Notes: generated from the sequence alone by a model not told the origin. Positions 35,505 to 45,200 are shown, counted from the first letter of the stretch. The stretch: 64,000 bases of DNA from MGNI01 sp964353875 (GCA_964353875.1 CAYGXU010000005.1:1-64000); one strand, 5' to 3'. Numbers and translations: made by a program.

Positions 35505-36152
35505 ATGTTGAGGGATATGCTTAACCGGCATGAAGAGGAAGAACGACTGCGCGCCGAGGGACGCATCCCGCCTGGACAATCTGTGACGAGTAAATTTCCG
35601 GTTTTACATTATGGCGTCGTCCCTGGTTTTGACCCGGATCGTTGGGACTTTCGGATCTGGGGAGAGGTCGAGAAGGAAGTCAGGTGGGATTGGAAGGAAT
35701 TCCAGAAACTGCCTCGAACAAAGCGAGTGATGGATATCCATTGTGTAACGCGTTGGAGCAAATTTAACACCGAATGGGAGGGTGTTTCCCTGGCGACATT
35801 GGTTGAAGAAGGTTTCATCCAATTAAAACCTGTGGCCAAGTATCTGATGCAGCATTGTGAATATGGCTATTCCACCAACCTGCCGCTCAAAGTCGCTCTG
35901 GCGGAAAACTTCCTCTTGGCGACACACTACAATGGCGAACCCCTCACAGCGGAGCATGGCTATCCCCTACGTGGTGTGGTTGGCAACATGCCTGGTCATG
36001 AGGATCTAAAGACGCCCTACCTCTGGAAAGGGGGGAAGTGGATACGCGGCCTGGAATTGATGAGCGAGGATCGGCTCGGGTTTTGGGAACAGGCGGGGTA
36101 TCATAATGAGGCGGATATCTGGAAGGAGCAACGCACAGTGCGTCATTGGTAG
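35505..36152 (+). CDS. SUOX-fold molybdopterin-dependent oxidoreductase
   Basis: 215 residues, a single oxidoreductase molybdopterin-binding domain. VMDIHCVTRWSKFNTEWEGV carries the conserved cysteine that ligates molybdenum. RGVVGNMPGHEDLKTPYLWKGGKWIRGLELM is the C-terminal signature of the sulfite oxidase / MsrP-like group. ATG 35505 has GGAGGG 7 nt upstream. No signal peptide is visible, unlike MsrP, so a cytoplasmic location is likely. The substrate (sulfite or methionine sulfoxide) cannot be told. It ends close to pcm, another protein-damage related gene. Confidence 0.88.
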   Translation: MLRDMLNRHEEEERLRAEGRIPPGQSVTSKFPVLHYGVVPGFDPDRWDFRIWGEVEKEVRWDWKEFQKLPRTKRVMDIHCVTRWSKFNTEWEGVSLATLVEEGFIQLKPVAKYLMQHCEYGYSTNLPLKVALAENFLLATHYNGEPLTAEHGYPLRGVVGNMPGHEDLKTPYLWKGGKWIRGLELMSEDRLGFWEQAGYHNEADIWKEQRTVRHW

Positions 36153-36228
36153 ACGAAATCGAAGCTTTACCTTCCGTACGCGTCCAGAAAAATGGGCGCG
36201 TGCGCTTTTATTGCGTGCCTGTCCAACG

Positions 36229-36234
36229 TATAAT
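36229..36234 (+). promoter_or_regulatory. Possible -10 box of pcm
   Basis: TATAAT 14 nt before the ATG at 36248. With TGAGGG just before the start, the leader would be very short. Confidence 0.35.
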
Positions 36235-36247
36235 CCTTAATGAGGGT

Positions 36248-36928
36248 ATGAGTACGAAAGACGATTTCATCACTGCCCGCGAGCGAATGGTAGAACATCA
36301 ATTGATCCCGCGAAGGATCACAGATGAACGCGTTCTGGCAGCGATGCGTTCTGTGCCGCGACATCTCTTCATCCCAATCGACCTTCGTCATATGGCCTAC
36401 GCCGACGCCCCGCTCCCGATCGGTCACCATCAAACCATTTCGCAGCCCTACATCGTCGCCCTGATGACGCAACTCCTTGAGTTGGAAGGCGGAGAAACCG
36501 TATTAGAGGTGGGGACCGGGTCTGGTTATCAGGCAGCTATTCTGGCTAATATTGCTGCTCAAGTGTATACCGTGGAACGAATCTCCGAACTCGCGCATCA
36601 TGCGCAGGAGACTTTTAGTGAACTAGGTCTTAAAAATATTCATGTCTTCGAGCGTGACGGATCCGCCGGATTGCCTGAAAACGCCCCCTACGAAGCCATT
36701 ATTGTGACAGCCGCCGCGCCGAAAGTACCACAACCTCTAAAAACTCAACTGAAGGAAGGGGGTAGGTTGGTCTTGCCGGTGGGAAGCCGTGAGGGGCAGA
36801 TCCTCGAGCGCTGGCGGCGCAAGGGGGAGGAGTTTGACAGCGAACGAATCGCCCCGGTGGCGTTTGTCCCATTGCTAGGCACTCATGGCTGGGACAACGA
36901 TAGCGGCCCCTATTCCTGGTGGCGCTGA
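36248..36928 (+). CDS. pcm: Protein-L-isoaspartate O-methyltransferase
   Basis: Methylates L-isoaspartyl residues in damaged proteins and starts their repair. 226 residues from ATG 36248 (MSTKDDF). Upstream in-frame codons overlap the end of the previous gene and give a non-family N-terminus. Motifs: ERMVEHQL, RVLAAMRSVPRHLFIP, PIGHHQTISQPYIVALM and motif I LEVGTGSGYQAAILA, then IIVTAAAPKVP and GGRLVLPVG. All match the PCMT family. Confidence 0.95.
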   Translation: MSTKDDFITARERMVEHQLIPRRITDERVLAAMRSVPRHLFIPIDLRHMAYADAPLPIGHHQTISQPYIVALMTQLLELEGGETVLEVGTGSGYQAAILANIAAQVYTVERISELAHHAQETFSELGLKNIHVFERDGSAGLPENAPYEAIIVTAAAPKVPQPLKTQLKEGGRLVLPVGSREGQILERWRRKGEEFDSERIAPVAFVPLLGTHGWDNDSGPYSWWR

Positions 36929-37010
36929 AAGGGGCCATGCAGCAAATTCGGCGTTAACTCCCTCTGGTATCTTGGTTCAGCGATATATCTAAGGGTAACT
37001 ATTCAGGCAA

Positions 37011-37107
37011 AGGCTCTAAAGGTCTGTTTAGGAATCCATACTTGCCTTTCACAGGTAAATTTCCTGCAAATTCAAGAACTTGTTTTGCAAAAAGACCTTT
37101 AGAGCCT
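37011..37107. repeat. 97-bp element with 15-bp terminal inverted repeats
   Basis: AGGCTCTAAAGGTCT (37011-37025) and AGACCTTTAGAGCCT (37093-37107) are perfect inverted arms around 67 nt. It lies between the convergent ends of pcm and the PEP-binding protein gene. It may act as a bidirectional terminator or be a MITE-like element. No clear target-site duplication was found. Confidence 0.6.
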
Positions 37108-37136
37108 GCGTTTGTAAGCAGGCTGAGTAGTCACAT

Positions 37137-39452
37137 TTACTCTTGACGTTTCAAGTAGACGATGGCCATGCCGACATTCCCATCCATGACCAACTCAGCA
37201 TATTTCCCATGGGTTACGGCGGGCATATCGATGATGTGAACAATCTCAGACCATGAGGCATCCTCGGGCAAGAGACTGCTGAGGACATTGTTTGACTTTA
37301 AAAAGAAGCCCCAATTGAAGACAGTCATTTGATCATCTAACGAGAGTGCTAATGTAAAGATGTGAGCCTCAACCAGGTCCTGAAAGAAATGTGTCCCGTA
37401 AGAGGGCTCAATCGCGAATTTCTCGCTCACGACTTCCACCAAGGCACAGGCATGATAGAGATCACCGAAGGTGACCGGGATACCCAGATCGGTATTAACG
37501 CTGCCCCATCGTCCCGGTCCGATGAGAATGAATAATTGATCCGAGAGTTTGGCGTTGATCCGGCCCACCAAACGAGCGAGCTCGTTTTGTTCTCTCATTT
37601 CTAATCCATGATAAGCTTGTTCATCGATAAATACCGTATAGCGGATCTTCTTCACAATCCCATCCGGAACCATTCCACGAAGCATGAGAAGGATGTTCCT
37701 TGTTGGCACATCTGTAGGGAATTGAACCTCTTCACTGGGGAGACGGCTTTGAGGGCGGCATTGAAGTAGATGCAGAGTGAGCACTGGCGGATTACCACCT
37801 TGGGGGGCGAGTTCGAGGACGAATTCGATATCGATCGGTCTTAGATAGGCGTTTTCCAACAGGTGGAGGACGGTACGCATCAATTGGGGAAAATCCGTCT
37901 CACGCAAGAGAAGATCGAAGGTGATCAGTGTATTTTGCGGGTCGAAATTGATCGGCAGGGTCAGAAAGTCTTTCACTAGATCATCGCTGAAATGCTGGGC
38001 AATATAGCACAGGTTGTGCAAGCGACTATTGATGACCTGTGAAATGGGGAGGGTACGAAAGGCATTGGCATCCAAATCAATAAAATCCACGAAATGTTGT
38101 GAATAATGATGAATATGGCGCGCATCCGAATCGGGGCGTAAAGTGGGGTGGCTGAGAGCAACCAAGCGCGGGTAATCCCCTTCAAAAGATTCAACCGCTC
38201 GAGTTCCTAAACCCCAAACGAGACGCAGGAAGCCTTCATTACGATCGATACGAGGGTTCCAACGAAATTGGTTGCGAGAAAAACCTACACCAGCCATGTC
38301 GGGAAGGAAATATCTCCCCTGTTGGCGCCCTTTTACCTCTTGGATCAGGATTGCCATGCGCTCATCATAATCGAGTAACCCCATCCTATTCCGATAGAGG
38401 ATAACATTCGGGCTATACACACTGGCATAAACCAGGCTGATGGCATTCTTCAAAGCTTGTAGATTCTCATCCGGGCGGCCTTGGTTGGAGCAAAAGAAGC
38501 TTTCATATTTTCCGGCAAAGGATGTGCCGAAGGAGTCCTCTAATAGACTGGAGGAACGGACAATCAATGGGGAAGGGCCAAGCTCCATCAAGACGGACCG
38601 CAAACCTGCGATGACCTCCTCTGGGAAGGAACCGGTTTGGAAGGATTCACAAATTTGTGGATATTCATTTCGGACTTCGTCTTCGCTTTTATATTTCTGG
38701 TTGCTGTATTCGAGTAGGTTATTGAGTTGGGTGAATTGGTAAAAAACATCCGAGCCAATGAACCAGGATTGAGGGATCGTGATCAGGTTGCCCTCAGCCT
38801 GATCTATGCTTTTTCTCAGAATCGCATCTGCAAGTATAACGCCTCCGGCCTTTCCACCGATCTTTCCACGTCCGAGGCGTCGGGCTTCAATAAATTTCAG
38901 ATCTGAGATATCGAACCACTCTTTGGCTATGCCAATATAATCCAGGTGGTCACTGACCATGGCCTTGATCAGGACAACCTTGATTTCCTGGAGATGGTGG
39001 TAAATGCGCTGTCGCTCTTCCTGTGGTAAGGCTTCATAACCCTCCGCTTGTGCGAAGAGCATATCCATGGGTGCAAGCTCAGGATGAAAGGATAGGACGA
39101 TTTCCTGTGGAGGGAGCCGTTTCTCCAGGACCTCCCGAAGGATTTTCTCAAATAGCTCATGCGGCAGGTTATGGGCAAAGTAAAAATCCGTAAGGTTGTC
39201 GCGAATGATCGCCTGACGCCGAATCCAGGCATCCACTGATTCTTCAGCACAAGGGTCATTGAGCCCTTCACGTTTTTGAGATTGGATCGCCTTCAGCTCG
39301 ACTTCAGCTTCAAAAGCCTGTGGATCGATGACTCTGCGTTTGATGAGTTCTTGTCGCATGCGCTCGCGTATTCGTGGCGCCAGGATAGGGTAATTACCTA
39401 ATTCTAGATAGATCGTGAGCACCCGGGGGTAACGGGTGGAATCATAAACCAT
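37137..39452 (-). CDS. PEP/pyruvate-binding (PPDK_N) domain protein
   Basis: 771 residues. The first 200 residues have no recognised fold. From about 205 the PPDK_N ATP-grasp region is visible: GGKAGGVILADAIL, IPQSWFIGSDVFYQF, PLIVRSSSLLEDSFGTSFAGKYESFF, VYASVYSPNVILYRNRMGL and FSRNQF with LVWGLGTRAVE. The His-swivel (TxxGGxxxH) and PEP TIM-barrel domains of true PEP synthase or pyruvate phosphate dikinase are absent. It may thus be a pyruvate/ATP-binding sensor or a partial-reaction enzyme. A strong hairpin separates it from dnaN. Confidence 0.85.
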   Translation of the reverse strand: MVYDSTRYPRVLTIYLELGNYPILAPRIRERMRQELIKRRVIDPQAFEAEVELKAIQSQKREGLNDPCAEESVDAWIRRQAIIRDNLTDFYFAHNLPHELFEKILREVLEKRLPPQEIVLSFHPELAPMDMLFAQAEGYEALPQEERQRIYHHLQEIKVVLIKAMVSDHLDYIGIAKEWFDISDLKFIEARRLGRGKIGGKAGGVILADAILRKSIDQAEGNLITIPQSWFIGSDVFYQFTQLNNLLEYSNQKYKSEDEVRNEYPQICESFQTGSFPEEVIAGLRSVLMELGPSPLIVRSSSLLEDSFGTSFAGKYESFFCSNQGRPDENLQALKNAISLVYASVYSPNVILYRNRMGLLDYDERMAILIQEVKGRQQGRYFLPDMAGVGFSRNQFRWNPRIDRNEGFLRLVWGLGTRAVESFEGDYPRLVALSHPTLRPDSDARHIHHYSQHFVDFIDLDANAFRTLPISQVINSRLHNLCYIAQHFSDDLVKDFLTLPINFDPQNTLITFDLLLRETDFPQLMRTVLHLLENAYLRPIDIEFVLELAPQGGNPPVLTLHLLQCRPQSRLPSEEVQFPTDVPTRNILLMLRGMVPDGIVKKIRYTVFIDEQAYHGLEMREQNELARLVGRINAKLSDQLFILIGPGRWGSVNTDLGIPVTFGDLYHACALVEVVSEKFAIEPSYGTHFFQDLVEAHIFTLALSLDDQMTVFNWGFFLKSNNVLSSLLPEDASWSEIVHIIDMPAVTHGKYAELVMDGNVGMAIVYLKRQE

Positions 39453-39553
39453 TCAGATTCTCCCTACGAAAGGAATTCCATTTCCTGGGCATATTCTACC
39501 GAGCGGGTTCAAGAAACAAAAGGTTTGATGAGGCTGATATTCAGTAGACCAAA

Positions 39554-39617
39554 AAAAGCCCTTGTTTGTTAGCAGGGGTAGAAGGAATTGGATGGATTAA
39601 CAAATCGATGGGCTTTT
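39554..39617 (-). terminator. Hairpin terminator of dnaN
   Basis: On the minus strand AAAAGCCC, overlapping the dnaN stop, pairs with GGGCTTTTTTT at 39551-39561. Inner TTTGTTA/TAACAAA pairing extends it. The final run of T makes a rho-independent terminator. Confidence 0.72.
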
Positions 39618-40749
39618 ATCGGCCTAAATACATCGGCATGAGAACGTGAATGAAATCGTCTCTTCCTACCGGTCGAATCACCCCTGGGGAAGAAGACGTA
39701 GAAGTTTCCAAGGCGACGTTGGGATTATCAATCACGCCGAGCACATCGACCAGGAAGCGCACATTAAATGCAATTTCGATGGGCTCACCTTCCACGGTGG
39801 CGTCGATGACTGTTTCGTTTGAGCCGGTCTCGGCGGAGGTGGCGGAAACTTCCAACTTACCCGGTTCAAGCTCGCTGCCTGGATTAATACGCAGGCGAGC
39901 AGAATGAGCTGAATCGCGCGCAAAGATTTCCGCTGCTTTACAAGCCTTGCGAAACGAGGAGGTCGACACAACGCTGCGGGTAGCATAACTTGTAGGGATG
40001 ATCCCAGCGAAATCGGGGAAGGTGCCCTCAATCAATTGAGAAACCAGTTCCACGTTCTTTGCCCGGAAGATCACCTGACCTCGAGCGGGGGGGAGGATCA
40101 TCTGGACAGTATCCTCTCCATCGCCGATCACGCGACTGAGTTCGGAGAGAGCACGCGCAGGGATGATCGCTTTGATCGGTCGGATATCCAATGCGGGCAG
40201 ATGGGCAGTTCGGACTGAGAGGCGAAAGCCATCTGCGGCGGCCATCACCAATTCGCCGTCGGAAATTTCTGCCAGGACGCCCGTAAGAACAGGGCGGGCA
40301 TCGTCCGTCGAGGCGGCAAAAGCCACTTGTTGAATCATCTCTCGCAATTCCTCAACTTGGAGAACCAGACCACCTTCTTGATCTGCGGGCGGGAGCGGCG
40401 GGAATTCTTGGGCATCGATGCATTTGATGTCGTTGTTAAATGGCCCGGAGCGTACATTGAGTGTTTGAGTGCGGATGGCAAGTTCCATCTCAACCTGATC
40501 GTTGGGAAGCGTATTCACCAGGTCGACAAAGGTACGGGCTGGAGCAGTTGTCGCCCCCTCCTCGATTACCTTTGCACCAACCCAGCAGGTGATGCCGAGC
40601 TCCAGGTTCGTGGCGGAAAGTCGCAGCCGTCCGCTCTCTGTGGCGATGAGAATGTTTCCCAACACTGGCAAAGTGCTGCGTTGGGCAACAGCTCGGGAAA
40701 CGATACTCAATCCGCGGGCCAGATTCTCTTGTAAGCAGGTAACTTTCAT
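39616..40749 (-). CDS. dnaN: DNA polymerase III beta subunit (sliding clamp)
   Basis: 377 residues, normal clamp length. The N-terminus MKVTCLQENLARGLSIVSRAVAQRSTLPVLGNILI, the first-domain RTFVDLVNTLPNDQVEME, and the C-terminus FLVDVLGVIDNPNVALE then VIRPVGRDDFIHVLMPMYL are diagnostic. The clamp tethers polymerase and repair factors to DNA. It is single in its strand context: no dnaA, recF or gyrB gene adjoins it, unlike the classic cluster. Own promoter at 40785-40813 and own terminator. Confidence 0.98.
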   Translation of the reverse strand: MKVTCLQENLARGLSIVSRAVAQRSTLPVLGNILIATESGRLRLSATNLELGITCWVGAKVIEEGATTAPARTFVDLVNTLPNDQVEMELAIRTQTLNVRSGPFNNDIKCIDAQEFPPLPPADQEGGLVLQVEELREMIQQVAFAASTDDARPVLTGVLAEISDGELVMAAADGFRLSVRTAHLPALDIRPIKAIIPARALSELSRVIGDGEDTVQMILPPARGQVIFRAKNVELVSQLIEGTFPDFAGIIPTSYATRSVVSTSSFRKACKAAEIFARDSAHSARLRINPGSELEPGKLEVSATSAETGSNETVIDATVEGEPIEIAFNVRFLVDVLGVIDNPNVALETSTSSSPGVIRPVGRDDFIHVLMPMYLGR

Positions 40750-40784
40750 TGAGGAAAAATCCTTGAATAGCGCTGTGATGTCGA

Positions 40785-40813
40785 AGTATACAATGAACCA
40801 GGATGGAGGACAA
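40785..40813 (-). promoter_or_regulatory. Promoter of dnaN
   Basis: On the minus strand TTGTCC (40813-40808), a 17-bp spacer and TATACT (40790-40785). Start expected about 30 nt before the ATG at 40749. Confidence 0.65.
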
Positions 40814-40974
40814 TATCAAGGTTCGATCTGGGGTGTCAGCGCTGGTGGTTAATTAAGGCAAGTTCTCTTTCAGGTCCTCGGAAAATGCTATGAGATCTAA
40901 TGGATGGAAGAAGCCCTCCGTTCGATAGGTTTCCTGGATGGTCATCTCTCACTTTTCAGGATGTCATGCAGCTT

Positions 40975-41238
40975 TTATTCCTGCACGGAGAGGAGGAAAA
41001 CCCCATCCCCTCGGTGAACCCGTTGCTTTACTTTCACCGCCACTTCACTGCCTGCTTTGCCGATGGATACAGGCTCATGTTCAACTTGCATGGAGGTGAC
41101 TTCTTGCTCGAAATCGGTGCTATGCCCGAGGAAATGGATTTTCGATCCTAACTCGAGGTCCTTTTTTAGACGGATCACAGCGACGTTGATTTTTGAGTAA
41201 AAGTTGGTCACCTCACCCATTCGTTCTCCGGAACTCAT
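40975..41238 (-). CDS. Small translation-factor-like (EF-Tu domain 2) protein
   Basis: 87 residues. MGEVTNFYSKINVAVIRLKKDLELGSKIHFLGHSTDFEQEVTSMQ and VEHEPVSIGKAGSEVAVKVKQRV give the beta-barrel pattern of the translation elongation factor-like proteins that accompany U32 peptidases in some bacteria. ATG 41238 has GAGAGGAGAG 5 nt upstream, better than ATG 41286. There is no GTPase domain. No U32 peptidase gene is adjacent. Role unknown. Confidence 0.82.
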   Translation of the reverse strand: MSSGERMGEVTNFYSKINVAVIRLKKDLELGSKIHFLGHSTDFEQEVTSMQVEHEPVSIGKAGSEVAVKVKQRVHRGDGVFLLSVQE

Positions 41239-41778
41239 CGCTTCTCTCCTCTCATTGCTGCACCCTATATTCTCGAGTATGTACATAGGGTTTGTTGTTT
41301 GAATTCATTGTACAACGTAATTCGGACTTAGAATTATTCATTCGGGTCTTAAGGTGAAATGAGGAGGTTCTCCTAATTTGCAGCGACAATATGTCCACTC
41401 TCACTATGGACAGAAGGGAGGCCAGATCATCCAGCATGAATCTCATTTGCCAAAGGAATAGGCACATATTCTTCATATTGGTCCAATGCAGTCCCCGTGT
41501 GTTGTGAGACGGTTATCTCGCAGAGGAGACGAATTCTGCTGGAAGGAACTTGACTCCCGATGGATCGCCCTCATAACTCATAACTTCAGCAAATGGATAT
41601 ACGGTCGTCTTTCTCCTATCAAGGTGGAGAATGCCAGGGAACATGCAACCTCGCTTGACAGTGAGGCAAACGATCTTCTCCTAAATATGTTGGACTCTTA
41701 GGATCCTCGTTAGTAAATCTTTACGATCCTCAAGAAAGTTATAGATGTCGACAGGTAATAAGGACCACACCCTCTCTG
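41239..41778. other. Intergenic region, no gene seen
   Basis: About 540 bp between the small barrel protein gene and the MFS gene, both minus strand. No hairpin with U-tract, repeat or RNA gene was recognised. Confidence 0.55.
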
Positions 41779-43239
41779 CTATTCTACAGCGGTCTTGGCA
41801 GCGGTTTGAACGCGGGTCAACGCGACGACGGAAAATAGGAAGAGACAGCCGTAGATCGCAAAAAGCAGGACATACCCAAGACCTGGTACTTCGGGCACGT
41901 GCACCGTGAAGAAGTCGGCGATTGGACCACCAATATAGGCGCCGACAGCTCCCGCGCCTGCGCCAGCCAGATTGGAAATACCCAGGTAGCGTCCAGCTTC
42001 ATTTTTAGGAACCAACTCCGTCCCCAAAGCCCAGTTGGCAGTGAAGAACAGACCTGTCGCTAAACCAATCAAACAACCGCCGACATAGATAATGGTCAGG
42101 CTAGTTGAAAGGATGATGATCAGCGTGCCCAACGCAGCCAGGATTCCGCTCACAAAGACCAGCCGTTTGTGACCAAATCGATCCGATAGCCATCCACTGG
42201 GTAGTGCGGAAAGCAGGATGAAAAGGCCAACGACCATCATCAATTGGCTGGCGGGTCCTGCGGCTTTCTCCTCTGGATAACCTAAACGTCCCTGAAGGAA
42301 GTACACGGCAAATCCCGAAAGGTTGGTTGTCCCTACCAGAAAGGCCAGACGGTTGACGACCCACCAGGTAAAGGATGGATTACGTTGCGCCGACTCCTGA
42401 CCGATACTCATACGGATACTGGACCATACCCCCAAAGCGACAGTGATGGCCATGGCTAAAACGCCGATGCCTCCTGTGATGACCAGCAGGATGCTAATCG
42501 TGTCAATTGCATCGAGCAGGAGGAGAGCAGATTTGGCGATCCAACCCATGCCAAGGATGATGGCGGTGAAGAGGCCAGTCATCAGCACCAGGCGAAGGAA
42601 AGGTGTCCAATCGATCTTCGGCGGCTTTTCCTCCAAGGGCTTTTCCGGCACCAGCATGGTGATGAGCATGACGAAAGTGAGCACTCCCATGGCTACAAAG
42701 AGGCCACCCCACAAGTTGCCAGCGGCGATGAGTTTCCCGACGGTGAAGGCCACAAGGATGACCGGTAAAGGGACCTCCAAAACGGCTTTGATGCCGGAGA
42801 AACGTCCGCGTTTGTCTTCCGGTACCACATCAGGGATCAAGCCTTGCTCGGCACCATGGGCGGTGTTGGAAGATATTTGGAGCAAAATTGCCATGCCAAA
42901 AAGGAAGTAATAGCCCGACATTCCCGTCAAGCCGGCCGAAAAACCGATGGCGGCAATGAAGACCAGATCCGCTAATGAACCGAATAAAATGAAGGGACGG
43001 CGACGTCCCCAACGGGAGGTGTTCCGATCAGAGAGCATCCCCATTAATGCCTGCACCAGCAAAGCGACCATTAAAGACCACAGGCGTAGGCTGCCGAAGA
43101 ATGTACCTTTCGTTTCCTCACCCACAAAACCTTGTACAAGTAGCGGAAAAACAAGACCACAAGTTTGCGAGAGGGTTGTAAGCCCCAACCAATAAATGTT
43201 GACAGTAATGTAGTCATACCAGCGGAGTGCTCTTTTCAT
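41779..43239 (-). CDS. MFS transporter of the GPH/SLC45-like sugar group
   Basis: 486 residues with twelve predicted helices and a long loop in the middle. TLSQTCGLVFPLLVQGFV and MGMLSDRNTSRWGRRRPFILFGS carry the MFS A-motif in its sugar:cation symporter form (D-R-RRP). The second A-like motif is GWLSDRFGHKRLVFVSG. The layout resembles the SLC45/GPH sugar transporters. The likely substrate is a sugar or glycoside, inferred from family only. It is 110 bp from the UPF0173 hydrolase gene on the same strand and may share its promoter. Confidence 0.88.
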   Translation of the reverse strand: MKRALRWYDYITVNIYWLGLTTLSQTCGLVFPLLVQGFVGEETKGTFFGSLRLWSLMVALLVQALMGMLSDRNTSRWGRRRPFILFGSLADLVFIAAIGFSAGLTGMSGYYFLFGMAILLQISSNTAHGAEQGLIPDVVPEDKRGRFSGIKAVLEVPLPVILVAFTVGKLIAAGNLWGGLFVAMGVLTFVMLITMLVPEKPLEEKPPKIDWTPFLRLVLMTGLFTAIILGMGWIAKSALLLLDAIDTISILLVITGGIGVLAMAITVALGVWSSIRMSIGQESAQRNPSFTWWVVNRLAFLVGTTNLSGFAVYFLQGRLGYPEEKAAGPASQLMMVVGLFILLSALPSGWLSDRFGHKRLVFVSGILAALGTLIIILSTSLTIIYVGGCLIGLATGLFFTANWALGTELVPKNEAGRYLGISNLAGAGAGAVGAYIGGPIADFFTVHVPEVPGLGYVLLFAIYGCLFLFSVVALTRVQTAAKTAVE

Positions 43240-43351
43240 TGTGGATTCTCCCTTCTTGAGGAATCAGTCTCGTTCTGCGTCCAACGGAAAAATGACTAGC
43301 AGGAAGCGCTTCTGCTATGAATACCCGATCCTAGTCTCAAGAATGTCCCTT

Positions 43352-44041
43352 TCAACTCGAGAGTTCGAAACTCTCACCCGGTTTGAGCACATGTGGGATT
43401 GTGTTGGTTTCGGCTTTCACCCTTTCCGCCCAGGCATACGGATCCTGCGCGATCAACTCCCAGGTGTTGTAATGAATGGGGATCACATGCTTGGGCTGAA
43501 TTAGTTTAACGGCGCGCACTGCGTCGTTCGGACCCATCGTGAAATTATCGCCGATAGGAATTGCGGCCAGATCGATACCCTCTTCTCCAATGAGGCGCAT
43601 GTCGCCAAATAGGCCGGTATCGCCTGCAAGGTAGACCTTCAAGTTCTGCGCCGTCGTGAGCAAGAAACCGGCAGGATTGCCTCCATAGGAGCCATCGGGA
43701 AGGGCAGAACCATGCAAAGCCAAAGTCAATTTTAGATAACCGAAGGGGTGTTGAAAGCCGCCTCCGAGATGCTGAGCATGAGTAACTGCCCCTCGCTCGT
43801 CAAACCAATCGGCGATCTCAAAATTGCTGATGATCGTCGCTCCAGTTCGCTTAGAGATGGTCAACGCATCACCGACATGGTCGCCATGACCGTGGGAGAC
43901 AAGGATGTAATCCGCCTCCAATTGCTCTGTTTTAACCGATGCAATTGGATTATCCGTAAAAAATGGATCGACCAGGATTCGTTGGTCGTTCACGATCAGT
44001 CCAATTGCGGAATGACCATACCAGGTTATACGAACGGGCAT
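43352..44041 (-). CDS. UPF0173 metal-dependent hydrolase (metallo-beta-lactamase fold)
   Basis: 229 residues. WYGHSAIGL, VSHGHGDHVGDA (HxHxDH zinc site), LAGDTGLFGDM and IPIHYNTW give the complete ligand set of the UPF0173/UlaG-like family. AGGAGG stands 6 nt before the ATG at 44041. Members act on phosphoesters or lactones, the true substrate is unknown. It is not next to ascorbate genes. Confidence 0.92.
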   Translation of the reverse strand: MPVRITWYGHSAIGLIVNDQRILVDPFFTDNPIASVKTEQLEADYILVSHGHGDHVGDALTISKRTGATIISNFEIADWFDERGAVTHAQHLGGGFQHPFGYLKLTLALHGSALPDGSYGGNPAGFLLTTAQNLKVYLAGDTGLFGDMRLIGEEGIDLAAIPIGDNFTMGPNDAVRAVKLIQPKHVIPIHYNTWELIAQDPYAWAERVKAETNTIPHVLKPGESFELSS

Positions 44042-44537
44042 TAACGCCTCCTAAATTCAGTATAAGGACCAAAGCGCCAGTGTAAGGAGGTTAATTCCCT
44101 TTCATTGGAGGCTTAATAACGGAGCTCAACAAATCGTTTAAGCGATCTGAAAGGATTCATGATTTTGCACGAACCACTTCCGTTCACTCTTGTGAGATTC
44201 CCCAGTAATTCTCCATAATAGGAACATTTCAAAACGGAGGGTCGATTCCCCAGCTTAAACATCATAACACCGAATAGACCGAATCGACACAGGGGATCTC
44301 ATTCCAGGATCCGCCAGCCGATCCATTCTACTGTGGGACAGGTGTGAGTTAGGCCAGAGAGAAATGGAGCGGCCTCCCGATTGACGATAAGAATGCCCTA
44401 TGCAAATTAGAGTCGGTATGGTTGCCTGTGGAAACTCTTTTCTCGTCCATGGGCATCGAATTTTGACGTTTCTTTTCCATTCGGTTGAAACATAGAAACC
44501 GAAGGAAGGACGATGAAAAAGTCTATTGCGATCGTAA
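44042..44537. other. Intergenic region, no gene seen
   Basis: About 500 bp. A TATACT box lies close upstream of the UPF0173 start on the minus strand. Otherwise it has only short frames and no recognised RNA. Confidence 0.5.
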
Positions 44538-45200
44538 TTAAGGCCGCCTTCGGCCCCGCCCTCCATTCCTTGGCGGTTCCTGCAGGATTTGAGCGGCATC
44601 ACTGCCCATACTTTTCGGAGATCTGGAAAGACGCATACGCCAAGAGTCAATCCGGTTGGAAAGTTGGTGACTGAGAGCAATCCAATTCTCGACTAACAGA
44701 ACAATGCCAGGACTGTCCTGAGAGAAAATGAACTTGTGGAAGAACACCCTTAACATCGGGGAGGGTTTTGGCATTCCTTGAAGGTCAACGGCCACTGCAG
44801 TGCGCATAAAATAAGGATCCAAGAATCCGCGCTGGCTTGCCCGCAAAGAAGAAGGCGGAAAGGCCTTTCGCATTTCGATTGGTCGCACACTGTGGATGTT
44901 GGCATAGGGGATCTTCAATCGGAAGAATGGGGTCTGAACACGCAGATGATCCTCTCTGGCCTGGGCGTACGATTGCAGCGGTCCGAGCAATGTGAAGAGC
45001 CAGAAGCAAAAAGAGATGAAACCGGCTGCAAGGAGGAGGCCAGCAGATACTGGATGAGACCAGCTCACCAATTCAGAATCGATCCCATACCAGAGTCCCA
45101 GCAAGATTACTGCAAGCAATAGAACGGTCAGTCGGTGCCGTCCAATCATGCGATAGTACAGCAGAAGACGAAAGCGATCTCCATGTTTTCGTTTAGACAT
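44538..45200 (-). CDS. Membrane protein with PH-like segment, unknown function
   Basis: About 220 residues. Two helices (about 22-40 and 48-70) precede a soluble part with RVQTPFFRLKIPYANIHSVRPIEMRKAFPP, the pattern of bacterial PH (YdbS/DUF304-like) domains. ATG 45200 is chosen, as AGGAGG ends 6 nt upstream. It overlaps the end of the histidine kinase gene by 8 nt, so it is translated with that gene and may work at the membrane beside it. The C-terminal end is Arg/Pro-rich. Confidence 0.65.
   Translation of the reverse strand: MSKRKHGDRFRLLLYYRMIGRHRLTVLLLAVILLGLWYGIDSELVSWSHPVSAGLLLAAGFISFCFWLFTLLGPLQSYAQAREDHLRVQTPFFRLKIPYANIHSVRPIEMRKAFPPSSLRASQRGFLDPYFMRTAVAVDLQGMPKPSPMLRVFFHKFIFSQDSPGIVLLVENWIALSHQLSNRIDSWRMRLSRSPKSMGSDAAQILQEPPRNGGRGRRRP

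Noticed and set aside
40750..41780. Replication origin next to dnaN
   Set aside because: No cluster of DnaA boxes (TTATCCACA-like) or AT-rich unwinding element was seen, and no dnaA gene is present.
44255..44680. A 141-codon minus-strand frame overlapping the PH-like membrane protein gene
   Set aside because: It overlaps the better-supported gene, has no family likeness and no ribosome-binding site.
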